NCBI RefSeq assembly: GCF_002994745.2
Contig: NW_020126834.1
Coordinates: forward strand, 1-64,000
Origin: Rosa chinensis
Taxonomy: Eukaryota; Streptophyta; Magnoliopsida; Rosales; Rosaceae
DNA length: 64,000 nucleotides
Direction of reading: 5' to 3'
In this document: positions 23,281-35,993 of the stretch, piece after piece
Numbering within the stretch: the stretch's first letter is position 1
How the letters are laid out: each line of letters starts with the position of its first letter
Notes under the pieces: generated by a model
Database searches by the model: none
What the model saw: the letters and a program-made list of their open reading frames with translations, nothing else
What the model was told of the DNA's origin: nothing
Translations under genes and position numbers: made by a program

Positions 23281-25207
23281 TGACGCGCTTTGGAAGCGCA
23301 AATTTAACCCTGAAATATCGTTAGTAGTATAAGCAAATAGGGATCGTTCTATCCGGGGATTGAGGGTACACTTGTAATTGTGAAACAAATAAAGAAAAGT
23401 ATTATTTACAAATAAAATAAAGAATATAAATATATACAATTGTATAAACAAATAAAGAATTAAAATAATAAAGTATTATTTACAAAAATAAAATAAAGAA
23501 TAGAAATATATACAAGTAACAAAATAAAAGGGGGGGGTTTAAGAATTATAGAATTGAAAATTAAGATAAATAAAATAAAGAAAATGTAAAAACATATATA
23601 CAAGGGTGGATCGCAAGGAACAAAGATCAAAACCACATCCATATGCAAGAAATCCAATTACAATTCCTATAGTTGATTTTAAATGTCATGAGAGAGGAGT
23701 TGATCATGTGAAACATTCGAAAGCAAATGATTTCCCATATTTTACTTTTCAATGCTAATTAACCTAAGCGAAAGCACCTAGATTAATCCTATCAAACATG
23801 CAATCAAGCCCTAGAAAGCTAGTCAATCATGACATGTTCAACGCATTAGACATAGAGAAAGGCTATCAACTCAAGTGTACAACTTAGTATGGAAAAGTCC
23901 ACCTAATTGCAATCCTCTTTAATTAAATTCGGTCTTTGCACAAAACTTTACTACTTTGATTCAAGTTTACACAAAACGAAAAGTCGATTTCATGTTCTTA
24001 AACCTAGCACCAATTATATCAAAACCCTAAGTGTTTGCAACCACATAAGATTAAAATACAAAAGTTTTCTATCATGCAAATTTAATTAAACAAACCCACA
24101 TAAGCAACATAAAAATCAACATATAGAAATCACAACTTTATCTCAAAACATATAAACGGGCTTTAAACTTTGCCCTTAACATTATTTGTTAACTAGAATT
24201 CATAGTTCTACAAATCTAAACAAAGAAAACCAAAAGAAATTACAAGGAAAAAGATAGAATTACACCATGAAGGGAGTGGATGATGAAGAGCTTGAGACGT
24301 TGATCTTGAATCTTTAAAGCAAGACTTCACTATCACGGCACAAGGTGGATGATGACGGCTAGGAGGCTTCATGGCTTCTTCTTCTCTTCTTCTCTTTGCT
24401 TAAAAATGCAGAAACTTAAAACTAGAGAATGGAGAGAAAAATGGAAAGGAAATGGAGAGACAAAGAAGATGAATGGATGAAGGAATTGGTGTATTGAAAT
24501 GGTGAATTGGTCTCTATTTATAGGCTTCCAAGCAACACTATTTGGCCTTTAAACAAATCATAATGGGTTAGGTTTGAGCACTTAAACACTTGGTGGATTT
24601 GTTAGGTGAGAGCACTTAAACACTTAGTGGATTGTTAGGTGAGATCACTTTCTCTTCCTTTATTCCTTTAATTTTATCTCCACTAAGAACTCAGTTTAGC
24701 CTTTGACTTCTTCATATGAAATGTTCCACTATGAGGTAGATCATTGTGTAAAATTTCAGAATGTATTGCCATGTGGTTGGGCCGGAAATGCTGCTGGACT
24801 CTTACAGGTCCAGTTTTCCGGTTTTGCTTCTGTAGAAATTGGGCTGATTGTTTGAAGGCTTCCACTCATAGTTGCTCTGGCACTCTTCATAAGAAATGTT
24901 CCTTTGGGTGTCTAGAATGGATCTGGAAGGTTTCAGCTCATTTGAAGTTCATTTGGTCAGGCGGCCGCTCCTTCTTCTTTGCTTGGCTTGGTTTCTCCTA
25001 GCCGAGTAGGAATATGTGTAAAATTGATCTTTTAGTACATTTCCATTTTTCTCCATCATTTCCAGGTAATTATGACCTAACGCTCATTTCACCTTCATCT
25101 ACTCCAATGTACTAAAAAATAAAATTGAATTAAAATCGATTCAGTTAGGAATTAACTAAGCAAATGTGAGAATTAACTATTAAAATACGCATTAAATGCT
25201 CCTATCA
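23281..25207 (-). repeat. 5' LTR of E1
   Basis: 1927 bp. On the minus strand it starts TGATAGGAGC. A TATA box (plus strand CTATTTATAGG, about 24513-24523) lies where a U3/R promoter is expected. Compared with the 3' LTR, differences are mostly single missing bases, many near the 25000-25200 end. Confidence 0.92.
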
Positions 25208-25212
25208 TTCTT

Positions 25213-25750
25213 CTTCACAGCTTGGTTTCAGGTTCAGAATTATTTCCTCCTTGCTTGCAGTTGCTAGGAGTATTCCAAGAGAACATCAAGGGTGAGTTTT
25301 CCTCTCCAGACACCAATTTTGAAGATTTGTGTGGTTTGTCTTGCTTGGTCAATCCTTTGTTCAGCTTGTTTGCAGGCCATATTCTTATCATGGTTAACAA
25401 AGGCAGAAAGCAGGAGACTTTTGTAGGGACTGGTTGTTGATTTTCAGAACAATGACATGACATTCCACCGATGGTCATACACTCGTTGATACACATGTAT
25501 CGTATACGAGATTGCGACTGCTCGGGATCTCCCCAGCTCCATGGTGACACAGGTAAAAGAAACTGCAAAAAAAATAAAGCAGCACTGGTAGGTTAGAGAG
25601 GCATCAACCTTTAGCGTCTGCTTGCCGGCTCCCCTTCGAACAAAGTTGCTGAAAACTTCTTCTCTCCTTTGCAGCGGGCTTCGCCTTTCTCTGATGGTTT
25701 TCCGTCCCTTTAATCTGGCATTGTGCTTGCTTTTATAGAGAGTCTTGGAG
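25213..25750 (-). pseudogene. Possible 5' exon of a host gene disrupted by E1
   Basis: On the minus strand TATAAAA (25737-25731) is followed about 160 bp later by a T-rich tract ending GCAG (about 25562), a plausible splice acceptor. An ATG at 25542 then gives a 32-codon frame to a TGA at 25444. The same frame stays open beyond the TGA for about 58 codons (QAEQRIDQARQTTQ, KIGVWRGKLTLDVLLEY). After a one-base shift another frame crosses the E1 insertion site into 16434-16360 when one TTCTT copy is removed. This suggests one coding region that E1 entered. I cannot name the protein. The 32-codon frame could also be an upstream ORF. Confidence 0.35.
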
Positions 25751-26040
25751 ATGAGATTGAGTCTTGATTTTGAATTTAAATAAACTTATCTCGAGATAGC
25801 TAGTTGTGCATGGCAATGAGTTTGTTACAATCAATTTGAGTCAAGCCCGCATAATCTGTATCAATTTGGATGCATGACTTGAATTTGAATTTTGATCTGC
25901 TTTCATATCTATCACCTCCTGGCTTTACACGGATAAGTCTACCGTGTCAAACTTTTGACAATGCATTTACTTTGACTTTGTTGTTACCATTTGAATTTGA
26001 TGGTTATCTGGAAGCTACTGCCGCTGAAATATCATGGCTG
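25751..26040. other. Short host-like spacer before the copia element
   Basis: AT-rich DNA with no gene or repeat that I recognise. It ends GGCTG against the copia 5' LTR; GCTG also follows the 3' LTR at 35575. Confidence 0.4.
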
Positions 26041-26281
26041 TGTTGTAAATGATATGGCTATTCATGCAATAGGTATTGGTTGATGCATCCATTACTATTG
26101 ATTGGCGATTGACAATGCTTCTAATTGGCGATTGACACATTCCGTAATTGTATGATGATTGATGTTTTACCTTGTACACAAGATGTAGCCCTATATAACC
26201 TCATAGTGAGATGATAGAAGATATCTCATTCTCTGTGTCCAAACTCTCTCTCTCTCTCAAAAACTTTTCTGTTTTACAACA
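26041..26281 (+). repeat. 5' LTR of copia element
   Basis: 241 bp with CCTATATAACC as probable TATA (about 26191) and a CT microsatellite (26246-26258). TGTTATCAGCAC follows at 26282, similar in place and form to the initiator-Met primer site of copia elements but degenerate. Confidence 0.85.
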
Positions 26282-26293
26282 TGTTATCAGCAC

Positions 26294-28133
26294 AAAAAAC
26301 TCGAGAATTTAGATTGCGAGTTGTGGAGAAGAGGTGGTTAGTCATTCAATCAACAAAAGAGGCGGATCATCGTTCAAGCTCTTGGATTGGCTGAGAAGAC
26401 AACTTCTCAGTTCTGCACATATAAATTGAAGATTCATCCGCTCTTCATCAAGTAATGTTTTCCAAAATCTAATGTTATATTCATGCTTATTGAGCCTATT
26501 GATTGAATATGAACAATCACCATGATGCATGAACCTTATTTGGTTTGGATTGTTTGGTTGGAAAAGAAAAAATTAGGATACTTTGGCTGTAGCTATTTCT
26601 AGGACTTGGTCCAGTAGCACCAATTCACAACTAGAGAGCATCAATCAATCATGCAAAAATAAAATATGCTATTTCTGGGATTCGAACCTAGCCACAGTAT
26701 GTACAAGCCCAACATGTTGTCCACTATTCCATTATGGCAAATTGGTAATTATCACCACCATTTAATATTAATACTGCCAGAAGCAGATTCAACTCCATAT
26801 AATTGGTGATTGATCAATTGATTCAATTCATGTTTTGGTTTTGATTGATATTTATCCAAAACAATTACCATAGTAGTTTCTCAATGTATCATTTATTACT
26901 ACATTTTAATATTGTATATTACGCGAATTATGGGCTTAATTTTTGGTTTCACAAATTTGAATTATGCCATTATAATTCCTTATGCTAGAAGCATTATGGG
27001 CTAAATTATTACGCGATTATTACATTAACATTATGCCAGAAGCATTTGCCCTTATTACCTATACGAAATGCCAAAGCATTAATGGGATTTGAACCCAATT
27101 CCTTAGGTACATAATCGCTGTGCATTTATTTATGTTACGATTTAATAACATATATTGAATTTGGTTAGGTTATAATTGTGAATATTAAATGAGGCTGAGT
27201 CAGAAGCTCAAAATCAAGCCCAAAGTCACAACAACAAACCCGAGCCAGAAGCTCAGGCCTAAGCTACAAGGCCAGAACATAAGTTCGCCACGTGTTGCCA
27301 TAACAAAGGTTATGAATCTTCTGAAAGTAGGCTCATCCAGTTGGATGCGATGTCTAGGTAAGGTTCAGATGAGGCTGTGTACTTAAGAGAGCCTTGCTCC
27401 ACCTAAACCTCATATTTCCTTACTTGGTCGTATTCAATTGGAGTTACCAAAAGGGTTGGGTAATAATTTTTCATTCTTTGGCAGACCAACCTGAGCCCAG
27501 TAGGTCCACTCTCCCTTTGCGGGACCTAGCAGTCCAGCCGGCCTCACACACCATTTGACTTATGCATGAAAGGCAGGGTCACAAGCCCGCAGACTAAGCC
27601 CGATAGGCTTCACTATCAAGCCCATTCCTTCTTTGGTCCAGCAGAATAAAAATAAAAGGAAAAATGATTTGATATTGTAAATAGATTCATCATATTTAAT
27701 ATGTGTAATTAATTGCTAGAAGCATTTATTCACATAATTGTGTGATAATTAATATGTTATGTTACTAGCATGCAATTATACACAATTGATTTGATTTTTA
27801 TTTATCCAAATTGTGAGATTATTTCAATTTGCTTTATTCAAATTATTTAGTTACTTGTCTAGAAATTTTCGCACTAGAAATATGTGTAGAAAATGCAGTA
27901 CCTAATAACTAGAAGTTCTAAATGAACCAGTAGTTCATACATATATCGAACTTGTAGTTTTGATAATGCCGTTTAAGAAACTTGAAGTTTCCTTCATAAT
28001 TCACCAACATGATAAACCAGTATATTTACATGTCTAATCCGATTTTCATACTATGTTATAGAACTGAAGTTCTCATACTTGCTTAGGATGATATTACCCA
28101 AAGCACTAATATTATTGTTCCTTCCTATAAGAA
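26294..28133 (+). other. Long copia leader with repeated CAGAAGC-type motifs
   Basis: About 1.8 kb between primer site and gag. No coding frame is supported. The motif GCCAGAAGCA or close variants recurs near 26775, 26981, 27031, 27203, 27244 and 27716. Part near 27400-27660 differs in composition and could be a separate insertion. Confidence 0.4.
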
Positions 28134-28700
28134 ATGTCAAATCTCAACATGTTTGACTTTGTGCTTTGGAGTTTCCGGAAGAAACTATTAAAGTGGACTC
28201 AAGATGTGAAAATTTATCTGACTGCAAAGAAGATGAGATCAACAATCAATGCTAACAATGTCATCATTGAGGCTTTTAATATGAGTGCCATAATTTTCAA
28301 AAAGGAAACATATGGAGAAAACACTCCAAGTTGAGTATCCGATGAAGAGGATATACAGACTCTTTGGGTCGCTCTAGAAGAGCACTTTCATCATCAGATG
28401 ACCATTTTCTTGCTTCAAATTTTCTTACTTGAAGCAAGACATGATTGGCAGAACGAAATTAGGCCATATGATCGTCTGTCACTTGGCCAAAGCCCAAGAG
28501 GCCACGTAATCAAGCTCCACGTGGCCAAGGCCCACGTGATAGGAACCATGATGCCATAGCTCAGCAAGCCCGAGTTGAAAGGAACACTATGCCGGCCTAT
28601 CGCCACCAGAATCAGCATGATCTTTATTATCGATGTGGAGGAATTGACTGCTGGTCCCGCACCTGTTGTGCGATAGCCAAGCAGTAGATGAATATTACGC
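28134..28700 (+). pseudogene. Copia gag remnant
   Basis: The ATG at 28134 opens MSNLNMFDFVLWSFRKKLL, a gag-type start, with a stop at 28332. Further on (about 28625-28665) the zinc knuckle survives as YRCGGIDCWSRTC, in which the first Cys and the His of CX2CX4HX4C are replaced. It could not bind zinc normally. Confidence 0.6.
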
Positions 28701-29289
28701 CGTCGTGAAACTCGAAATACCAACTTATTAAAGTCATTTTCTATCGATCCACACTAGAGATCATGGATTTTCAGCAGTTACTGAACATACCAAGGATTAT
28801 AACTCAAAGCATGGTATAATTGGTCCTTGTGCCATATCTATTTCATCTTAATGAATGAAACATCTCGATTTGGTGATTATGTTTCAATTATTTTGGATTA
28901 TAGAAATGTGGTTATATTCGAATATATTTAATTCAATAAACTTATTTATACATTATCCATTAATTAAATAAATGAATAGGCATATTATGTGGGAAGGTGT
29001 TGTCTGGTTAAAAGTGCTATACGCACACCATATTCCCAATCAGAGATGTTTTTCAAACTTATTGTCTATTCATACCTCTGTGACAACCGTATCAGCAATC
29101 CAACCTGATAGAGGGTTATGGCAAACCCGTACTGTTGTCCAATGGTACTGAACTACATTAATGAGGCCTTATAATCTCCACGTTTTAGAAGAACGTTATG
29201 AGTATTAAGGATATTCGGACCAACGGTTATCACGTTGAAACCACTGAGAAAAATGAGTATAATAATCTTTGCATAACCTCCAAGTGTGT

Positions 29290-32200
29290 GGCCAGAAGTG
29301 TACATGGAGAAATTGAATCTGTTAGCTAGAAGCTAACTAATTCAAGCAACTACTTGCTATGGCATGACCGTTTGGGACACCCAGGTCAAAGTATGATGCA
29401 ACGAATCGTCAACTCATCGCAGGTGCATCCCTTCTGAATAAGGTCTTGTATATAATGACACACTATCCATACTCATTAAGATATTTAATACTAGACCATC
29501 ATATGCAAAGACTAGTACATACACACCATTTTTTTTGCACAGAATGCAAGGAAATTTGTGGACATATCCAACCACTATGTGGACCAGTTAAATATTAATG
29601 GTTTTGGTTGATGTATCAAAAGTAATCACATGTTACATTACTGTCCATAAGAAAATACTGCTTTGCTAAACTCTCGCCCAAATCATGAAATGAGGGCTCA
29701 CCACTCGGATTATCCATAAAGTCCATAAGACTTGATAATACCGGAGGATTACATCGAAGACTTTCATGATTATGCATATCCCTTGGGATTGATGCTGAAC
29801 ATATAGTTCCTATGTCACTGCAATGTCCGTACTCAATTACCAGTTCACTAGTTATTTGGACGGTAAACGACAATATTCACTTGTTACTTGTTTCGAACTT
29901 TAGTGGCCCTAAAGTGACTTTTTTGTTCGGGTCAAAATTTGAGAAAATTCATGAAGTTGTAGGAGACGTTAAACGAGCTTTGCATAGTGGTACGTAAAAA
30001 TCGGAGTTCGTATGCCAAAGTATGAGTATTTCGTTGAGGGTATTTTGGTCATTTCAGCCCACCTTAATATAAGGGCTGATCAGCCCCATTTCCAGCCATT
30101 CTCCCCATCTTTTACGACAGAACCAGAAAAAAAGAGAGGGAGGAAGAGAGAGAGAGAAGAGAAAGAAGAAAGAAAGAAAGAGATCTTCCGGCGCAATTCC
30201 GCAATTTCCAGCAGCAAAAATTGTATCAATCCTTCCTTGCCTCATGGTTTTCTTTTAAGTATAATATTGCATAGATTTATGGATGATTTTTGAGATTGAA
30301 ATCCGGGCACATTCACAAATGGGGGTCTACTGTTTCTTAATTGTTGAGGTAGTTCAGTGTTTTCTGAACTTGTGCAGTTGAGAAAAATGCTAGGGGGTTG
30401 AGATGAAGCTGCTGCCCAAAATTGTGACCATCGGAGAATTGACCGCCGAGTGAACAGTGCGGTGCCGAACAGTGTGACGTTTAAACAGAATTAAATTCTA
30501 TTTTAGCTAGTTAATCCTATAATTTGTAGAGGTTGAATATGTGAATTTGATTGAATTGGAGAATTTTTAATCGATATGAATTTCTGAAATTTAGAATTCC
30601 ATTATCGATTTACGAGAATCCCGACCGTCGGATATCTCTTGGTTCTGCCTTGGAACCTTTAATGTATTAGAGGTAAAGTTGGGATGATCTGAGAAAGTGG
30701 AGAGATGATTTATGATGATTTAATTTGGGAATCGTATTTAATTGTGAATAGTTATTCACGAAAATGATTGTGTACAGGGCAATTTACCGAACTCTTGCTC
30801 GATGAAGAAATTGTATGCGTGATCACCTGAATAGTACTGTGAGTGGACCTTTGGTTTTAATAAGGAGCATGCAATTGTTTTCCGTATTAATTATTTGTTA
30901 TTTAATTCCATGTGATTATATTTTGTTTTATTATTGTTAATCTGTATTGTTTTGTTTTGGGAACTGAAGTTGTGACTTAAATTATTGTTTAATTACTCGA
31001 GCATATTAACGGATTTAAATATTTATTTACTATGTCAATGGATTTTCCGAATCAAAGTTTATTATGCTCGATTTGGAGAATATGATATTATATGGTTCCA
31101 GCGATTCGTTTTCCGAGGAATTTTCAGGATTAAATATATTTTTTTTATCGCCAACTTTGGATTTGTGGAAGATTTCGAGATGAGTTTCGATGGAGTTGGA
31201 TTTCTCATTTATTTATTGACTTTCGGTTTTGGCATGGGAATGCCTAATTAATGATTTTGGATTTGGTTTTTTCTTGGAGTTTTTGAGAGATTTTAGAATG
31301 GGATTTGCTTATACTAATTTCCGGTTTTGGTTACGGATTGAGAATTTTGGCGTGCGGGGTCACGTCATTGGAATATATATATATTTTTTCTCGTGAGAGA
31401 TTGGGGAAGCCTTTCGGATTTTATGGATTTGAATGTTTTCCTTCACCATACGGGGTCCATTACTAGGTCTCCTCCTCACTTACTTGTGTTTGTGGAGTGC
31501 AGTTGAGGTAGCTTATTCTCCTCCTCACTTACTTTGTGTTTGTGAGTGGCAGTCGAGGTTTCTCCTCCTCACGTGAGTGGTATCGAGGTTACTAGTCTCC
31601 TCCTCACACAATCTATGTGTGGGTGGCATCGAGGTTAGGGTTCCTTTACCTGTATGGTGAATCCCTTCCCCATATCCTTTTATTGTTACTTGACTAGCGG
31701 GGCTAGTCCGATCTTTAGCCACGGAGCTGTTATGTTTTACGAGACTCCGAGTTTTAAAGACATACGTTTATGAACGTTGCATGCATCGAAGTTTTACAAA
31801 TTTAAGTTTGTGGGGAATAATACAATTCCTTTTCTTTTAATTATTATTAAGTCCTTTATTTTGTCCACTCACTCTAACATGTTTTAAATACTTTCCCTGG
31901 GCCCTTCGGTTTCAAATGCCCAGTTGCAAGCGTAGTTGAGGTCGGGCGTACATTGGAGTTGAGGCATAGTCAACAACATGGCTTCCGCATTTTTATTTGA
32001 TTTAGGTTTTCCTTGATTACCCTGCTGTTAGAATTGCTCTGATACCTAGGAAATTAATGTTATTTAAGTTGTGATTTGTGTTATTGATTTTTGGTGATGT
32101 TGTAATTGGGAGCAGGGTGGCTCCAGGAGAATAAGGATGGATGATTTAGAAGTGTAAATGTTTCCTACAGGTTTTGGGTAGCCGACTTTTAGGGAAGGTT

Positions 32201-32760
32201 CTGCCAATCTTTGGTAGAATTTCTTCTAAGGTGGCCCCGCAGGGCCACTTCGGATTTTGGAGTGAAATCTGGGGGGTCCTGTCATTCACACCCAAGATGG
32301 TCTCGCAATAGAATTTGGTAATACGCACCAAGTTCTAGTTTTTGAGTGGGGCTATGCAATCTTGCATGCAGCTATGTTGGTCCTGATGAGGCCCACTGCT
32401 ACCCAACCTTACTCCGTTTACAGCTGTGACTGGGTACGAACCTGAAGTTTTGCACTTACATGCATTTGGGTGGCAGTCCCTGTGCCAATTGTGCCGTCGC
32501 AACGTACGGAATTGGGTCCCAACAAAGATGGGCTTACATGTTGCTTATGAGTCCCATCCATTATATGCTCTTTAGAGCCCTTGACAGAGGATCTCTTACC
32601 GCTAGATTTGGGATTAATTATCACTTTGATGAGACAGTCTTCCCGCCGTTAGGGGGAGATAAGAACGTCACCGCTCTTGATGAACGGCGTGAATTAACAT
32701 GGAATGTCCCCACAATGTCTCATCTTGATCCCCAAACCGAACGAAAATAGTGAAGTGCGG
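29290..32760 (+). pseudogene. Copia GAG-pre-integrase and integrase, split by solo LTR
   Basis: WHDRLGHPGQSMMQRIV (about 29358-29408) is the pre-integrase HHCC lead-in. Downstream, degraded integrase-core text ends at 29812 with IDAEHIVP. After the nested LTR it resumes at 32285 with HTQDGLA and continues through a stretch with FRALDRGSLTARFG, FDETVFPPLGG and RRELTW (32560-32700), the usual post-integrase linker. Stops are frequent. The frames on both sides of the nested LTR join without added bases. Confidence 0.75.
29813..32284 (+). mobile_element. Family F solo LTR without target duplication
   Basis: 2472 bp starting TGTCACTGCAATGTCC and ending GGGGGTCCTGTCA, same family as the minus-strand copy at 4004-6889: both contain ATTTGGACGGTAAAC near the start and the GTGGCCC(C/T)GC(A/G)GGGCC block near the end. 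It lacks the MITE present in the other copy. Flanks are TCCTA and TTCAC, so no 5-bp duplication remains. The host integrase codons abut directly. Either the duplication was lost, or this LTR is the recombination product of two elements. Confidence 0.75.
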
Positions 32761-33360
32761 ACAATTCTAGATCTATAGAGTATAGAATACAATATGCCAA
32801 ACACTTTCTCTGATCTAGCAAAAGTGATGAGATCATATATACATGCTGCAAATGTGCCTGCAAGGATAGACGTCCCTGTAGGATGTGTCGTCCAGATGGA
32901 CGAGGTACGACCATGGCGGCTAACCATCATATGTCCCTGCCAGAATGAGGTAGACCATTAGGTCGAAGGATTCTTATCCCCAGCAGAGGGTAAACTTGGC
33001 ACAAACCTATCCTCTGACATCGCAATCTCAAACCGATTCATCTCACGAGTTAAATCCGATTATGGGTATGTCTAGAAGAGACCATGTTGGGGACGCTCCA
33101 ACATTTGAACCCATTCCAGAGAATAGAGAAATCTTGGTAAATTTAGAGAGATTTGGAATTGGAATGAGATTATCATCGATGATATATTAGTATTGCGGTG
33201 GCCACCGAAACTATAATATGCGATGACTCTAACCTTGCTTTGTTGATCAATATCAATGAAGAGATGACTGGCTAAAAGGGAAATAAGTAATCCAGGTCGA
33301 ATTAGATTCCTTGACAAAGAGAAAGGTTTTGGACATGTTGTTCCCACACCTCCCCATGTT

Positions 33361-34850
33361 AAACCCGTAGAATTTAAATGGTATATGTAAGGAAGCGTAA
33401 TGAGAAAAATGAGATTGTGATACACAAGGATCGTCTAGTGGCTCAAGGATTTCTCAAACGCCCTGTGATTGATTACAGAGGCGTATCTCCCTAATGGATG
33501 TCATAACGTTCCGCTACTTATAAGTTTGGTAGTTTCTAAAAAACTAAGTATGCAGCTTATAATGTGGTCACAACTTATCTCTATGGGATCATAATATAGA
33601 GATATACATGAAGTTCCTGAATGACTTATGATACCCGATGCAAATAGTTCTAGATCAAGGAACACGCTCTCTATTAGTTTGAAGCGTTCACTTATGGATT
33701 GAAACATCTAGACGGAGGTGGTATAACCGTCTAAGTGAATATTTGATCGGGATGGGATATGTGAATAATAACTATGCCCATGCTGTTTATTAAGGAAACA
33801 AGTTCCGGTTTGCAATTATGGCGGTCTATGTCAAAGACATGAATTTGATTGATATTCCTGAAGAGATCAAGGAAACCGCAAAGCACCTGAAGTCAGAATT
33901 TGAGATGAAAGGCTTGGGAACAAATTATTGTCTCCACCTGGAGCTCGAGCACAGTTCAGATGAAAAATTTGGTCCATCACCAAATTACATCCAGAAGATG
34001 TTAAGATGTCGTAATGAGGATAAAAGCAAGCACACCATGGTCGTCCGAAGTCTAAAAGAACCGTATCACCCTACAATATAACAAAGAGATATTGGTGCCA
34101 GAAGTCCCATATCTAAGTGCAATAGGCGCATATTGTACTTGGCTTAATGCCCTAGACATGACATCTCATTCGATGTGAACTTGTTAGCTAGATATATCCT
34201 GCGCTAACACGTCGCCACTGGAATGGCATAAAAACATTTTTCTCTACCTTAGAGGTACAGCGGATATGGCTTATTCTATCCCTACGCATCAAGGATGGAT
34301 CAAACCCCCTTGATCCTCAGAATGATGCTTGCCTGTGGATATGCTTATATAGACTATCTATCAGACCCGTATAAGGCACGTTCCTAAATTGGTTATGTCT
34401 TTACATTGGGAATACTGCAATTTCTTGAGGTCTACAAATAGACACTTGTTGCTACCTCTTTGAATCATGCTGAGATACTAGCTCTCACGAAGTAGTATGT
34501 GAATGTACTTCGCTAAAAGTCGTTACAAAGCATGTTCGAAGCACATGTGGACTGCATTCCACCACTGATGAACCAACCTTATCTACGGGGATAATGCTCT
34601 TACATAAAGCAGATAAAGACGAGTTTCACCAAAGGAGACAACATTAACATATTGCATTGAAGTTCTCCTTCAATCAGCAACAACAGAAGCATCAGAATAT
34701 TGAAGTTAAGTAGATTTGATTTGAAGACAATCGTGCAGACCTCTTCACCAAGTCACTACCAAAGTCTACATTCCATAAGCATGTCCAAGGTATTGGTCTA
34801 TGTAACTATGAATTACCTAACATGTAATTTTCAGGGGGAGTCGAATCAGG
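33361..34850 (+). pseudogene. Copia reverse transcriptase / RNase H remnant
   Basis: Recognisable pieces: DRLVAQGF (about 33430), GVSP, then YVKDMNLID (33827) where copia RTs have YVDD, so the second catalytic Asp is replaced by Lys. Next are HLKSEFEMKGLG (about 33880), LHLELEHSSD, and RNase H or tail pieces to about 34850. Numerous stops. It catalyses nothing now. Confidence 0.75.
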
Positions 34851-35318
34851 GGAGTATCTTGAAGCATACTCATTTGACCATCGTGTACTCTTTTGTCTTT
34901 GTCCAGGGTTATTTTTCCCACTGGGTTTGTTACTTGCAAGGTTTTGACGAGGCACATCTTTAGCATGGTCACCCCACTTATTGCATCCAGAAGATGCTTG
35001 ATTTGACAATAGCATTTGCTCTTCTTTTCCCTTCGACCATGAGTTTCTCCCACTGGGTTTACCGGGCAAGGTTTTGGTATAGCAATTCTAATGCATCCTC
35101 TCGTAGACATACTACCTATTATGGTATTGATAAGAAGACTTCACCTATCTCTAAAGCTGTGATACTGCTACTCCACACTCAAGTGCGTTGTGCACTTTTT
35201 CTCCTTCGACTAAGGTTGTTTTTCCCACAGGTTTTTTGTTACTTGGCAAGGTTTTTGACGAGGCAACTTAGAAGCGCATAGCAGAACCAGCACTATTGAA
35301 TGGATATCTAAGGGGGAG

Positions 35319-35574
35319 TGTTGTAAATGATATGGCTATTCATGCAATAGTATTGCTTGATGCATGCCATTACTATTGATTGGCGATTGACATGCTTCTA
35401 ATTGGCGATTGACACATTCGTATTGTATGAGTGATTGATGTTTTACTTTTTGTACACAAGACGTAGTCCTATATAAACCTTATAGTGAGATGAATAGAAG
35501 ATATCTCATTCTCTATGTCCAAACTCTCTCTCTCTCTCTCTCTCTCTGTCTCAACAACTTTCTGTTTTACAACA
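35319..35574 (+). repeat. 3' LTR of copia element
   Basis: 256 bp, start TGTTGTAAATG, end TTTTACAACA. Differs from the 5' LTR by scattered substitutions and a longer CT microsatellite (35525-35549). Confidence 0.88.
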
Positions 35575-35590
35575 GCTGTATTTTTTTTTT

Positions 35591-35993
35591 AAAGGGTTAT
35601 TATCACAAATGGTACCTGAACTTATCCTCTATTTATCGATGGTACCTGAACTTCAATTTTGATCACAACTGGTACCAGAACTTTTCGATTTCATTTAAAT
35701 GGTACCTAAGCCACCTTCGGTCACTATTCCGGCCAAAAACCAAATCTAAGAAAACAAAAAATAAATAAAAACAAGTTCAAGGCAAGTCTATTACCAAAAA
35801 TCATCACTATATATGATCGTAGCCTCGAAATCATCAAAAATCATCACTATGATCACCTTCCATGTCGTTTTTAGTCGGAATAGTGACAGAGGTGGCTCTA
35901 GTACCATTAAAATGAAATCGAAAGTTCGGGTGCTGGTTGTGATCAAAATTGAAGTTCAGGTACCATTTCTGATAATAACCCTTTTTAAACAAA
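35591..35993. mobile_element. Foldback MITE with long inverted repeats
   Basis: About 400 bp. The left end AAGGGTTATTATCACAAATG and the right end (reverse complement AAGGGTTATTATCAGAAATG) match over about 32 bases with one difference. The arms continue as imperfect inverted repeats (GGTACCTGAACTT, TTTGATCACAA, CGATTTCATTTAAATGGTAC) for over 100 bp, giving a foldback structure. Poly(T) at 35581-35590 hides the duplication. No protein is encoded. The superfamily is unresolved; Mutator-like is possible. Confidence 0.75.

Larger units (their letters stand above)
16435..25207 (-). mobile_element. E1: full-length family A LTR element carrying a WUS-type homeobox ORF
   Basis: 8773 bp flanked by TTCTT at 16430-16434 and 25208-25212. 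The minus-strand order is 5' LTR (25207-23281), tRNA-Asp primer site (23275-23258), a first noncoding module, the homeobox cassette in opposite orientation, a small gag-like ORF, a second module, a polypurine tract (18364-18385) and a 3' LTR (18363-16435). There is no protease, RT or integrase, so it is non-autonomous. Its LTRs are nearly identical apart from single-base indels, suggesting recent insertion. The same architecture occurs in E2. The tRNA-Asp primer site points to an Athila-like helper lineage by inference. The site of insertion is host-like DNA. Confidence 0.93.
26041..35574 (+). mobile_element. Decayed Ty1/copia retrotransposon with nested solo LTR
   Basis: Short LTRs (26041-26281 and 35319-35574) both start TGTTGTAAATGATATGG and end TTTTACAACA. 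Between them are a long leader, gag, GAG-pre-integrase, integrase, RT and RNase H remnants in copia order, and a polypurine AAGGGGGAG (35310-35318) before the 3' LTR. The flanks share GCTG (26037-26040 and 35575-35578), compatible with a 5-bp duplication blurred by one base. Stops and shifts throughout mark an old insertion. A family F solo LTR splits the integrase region. Confidence 0.9.
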
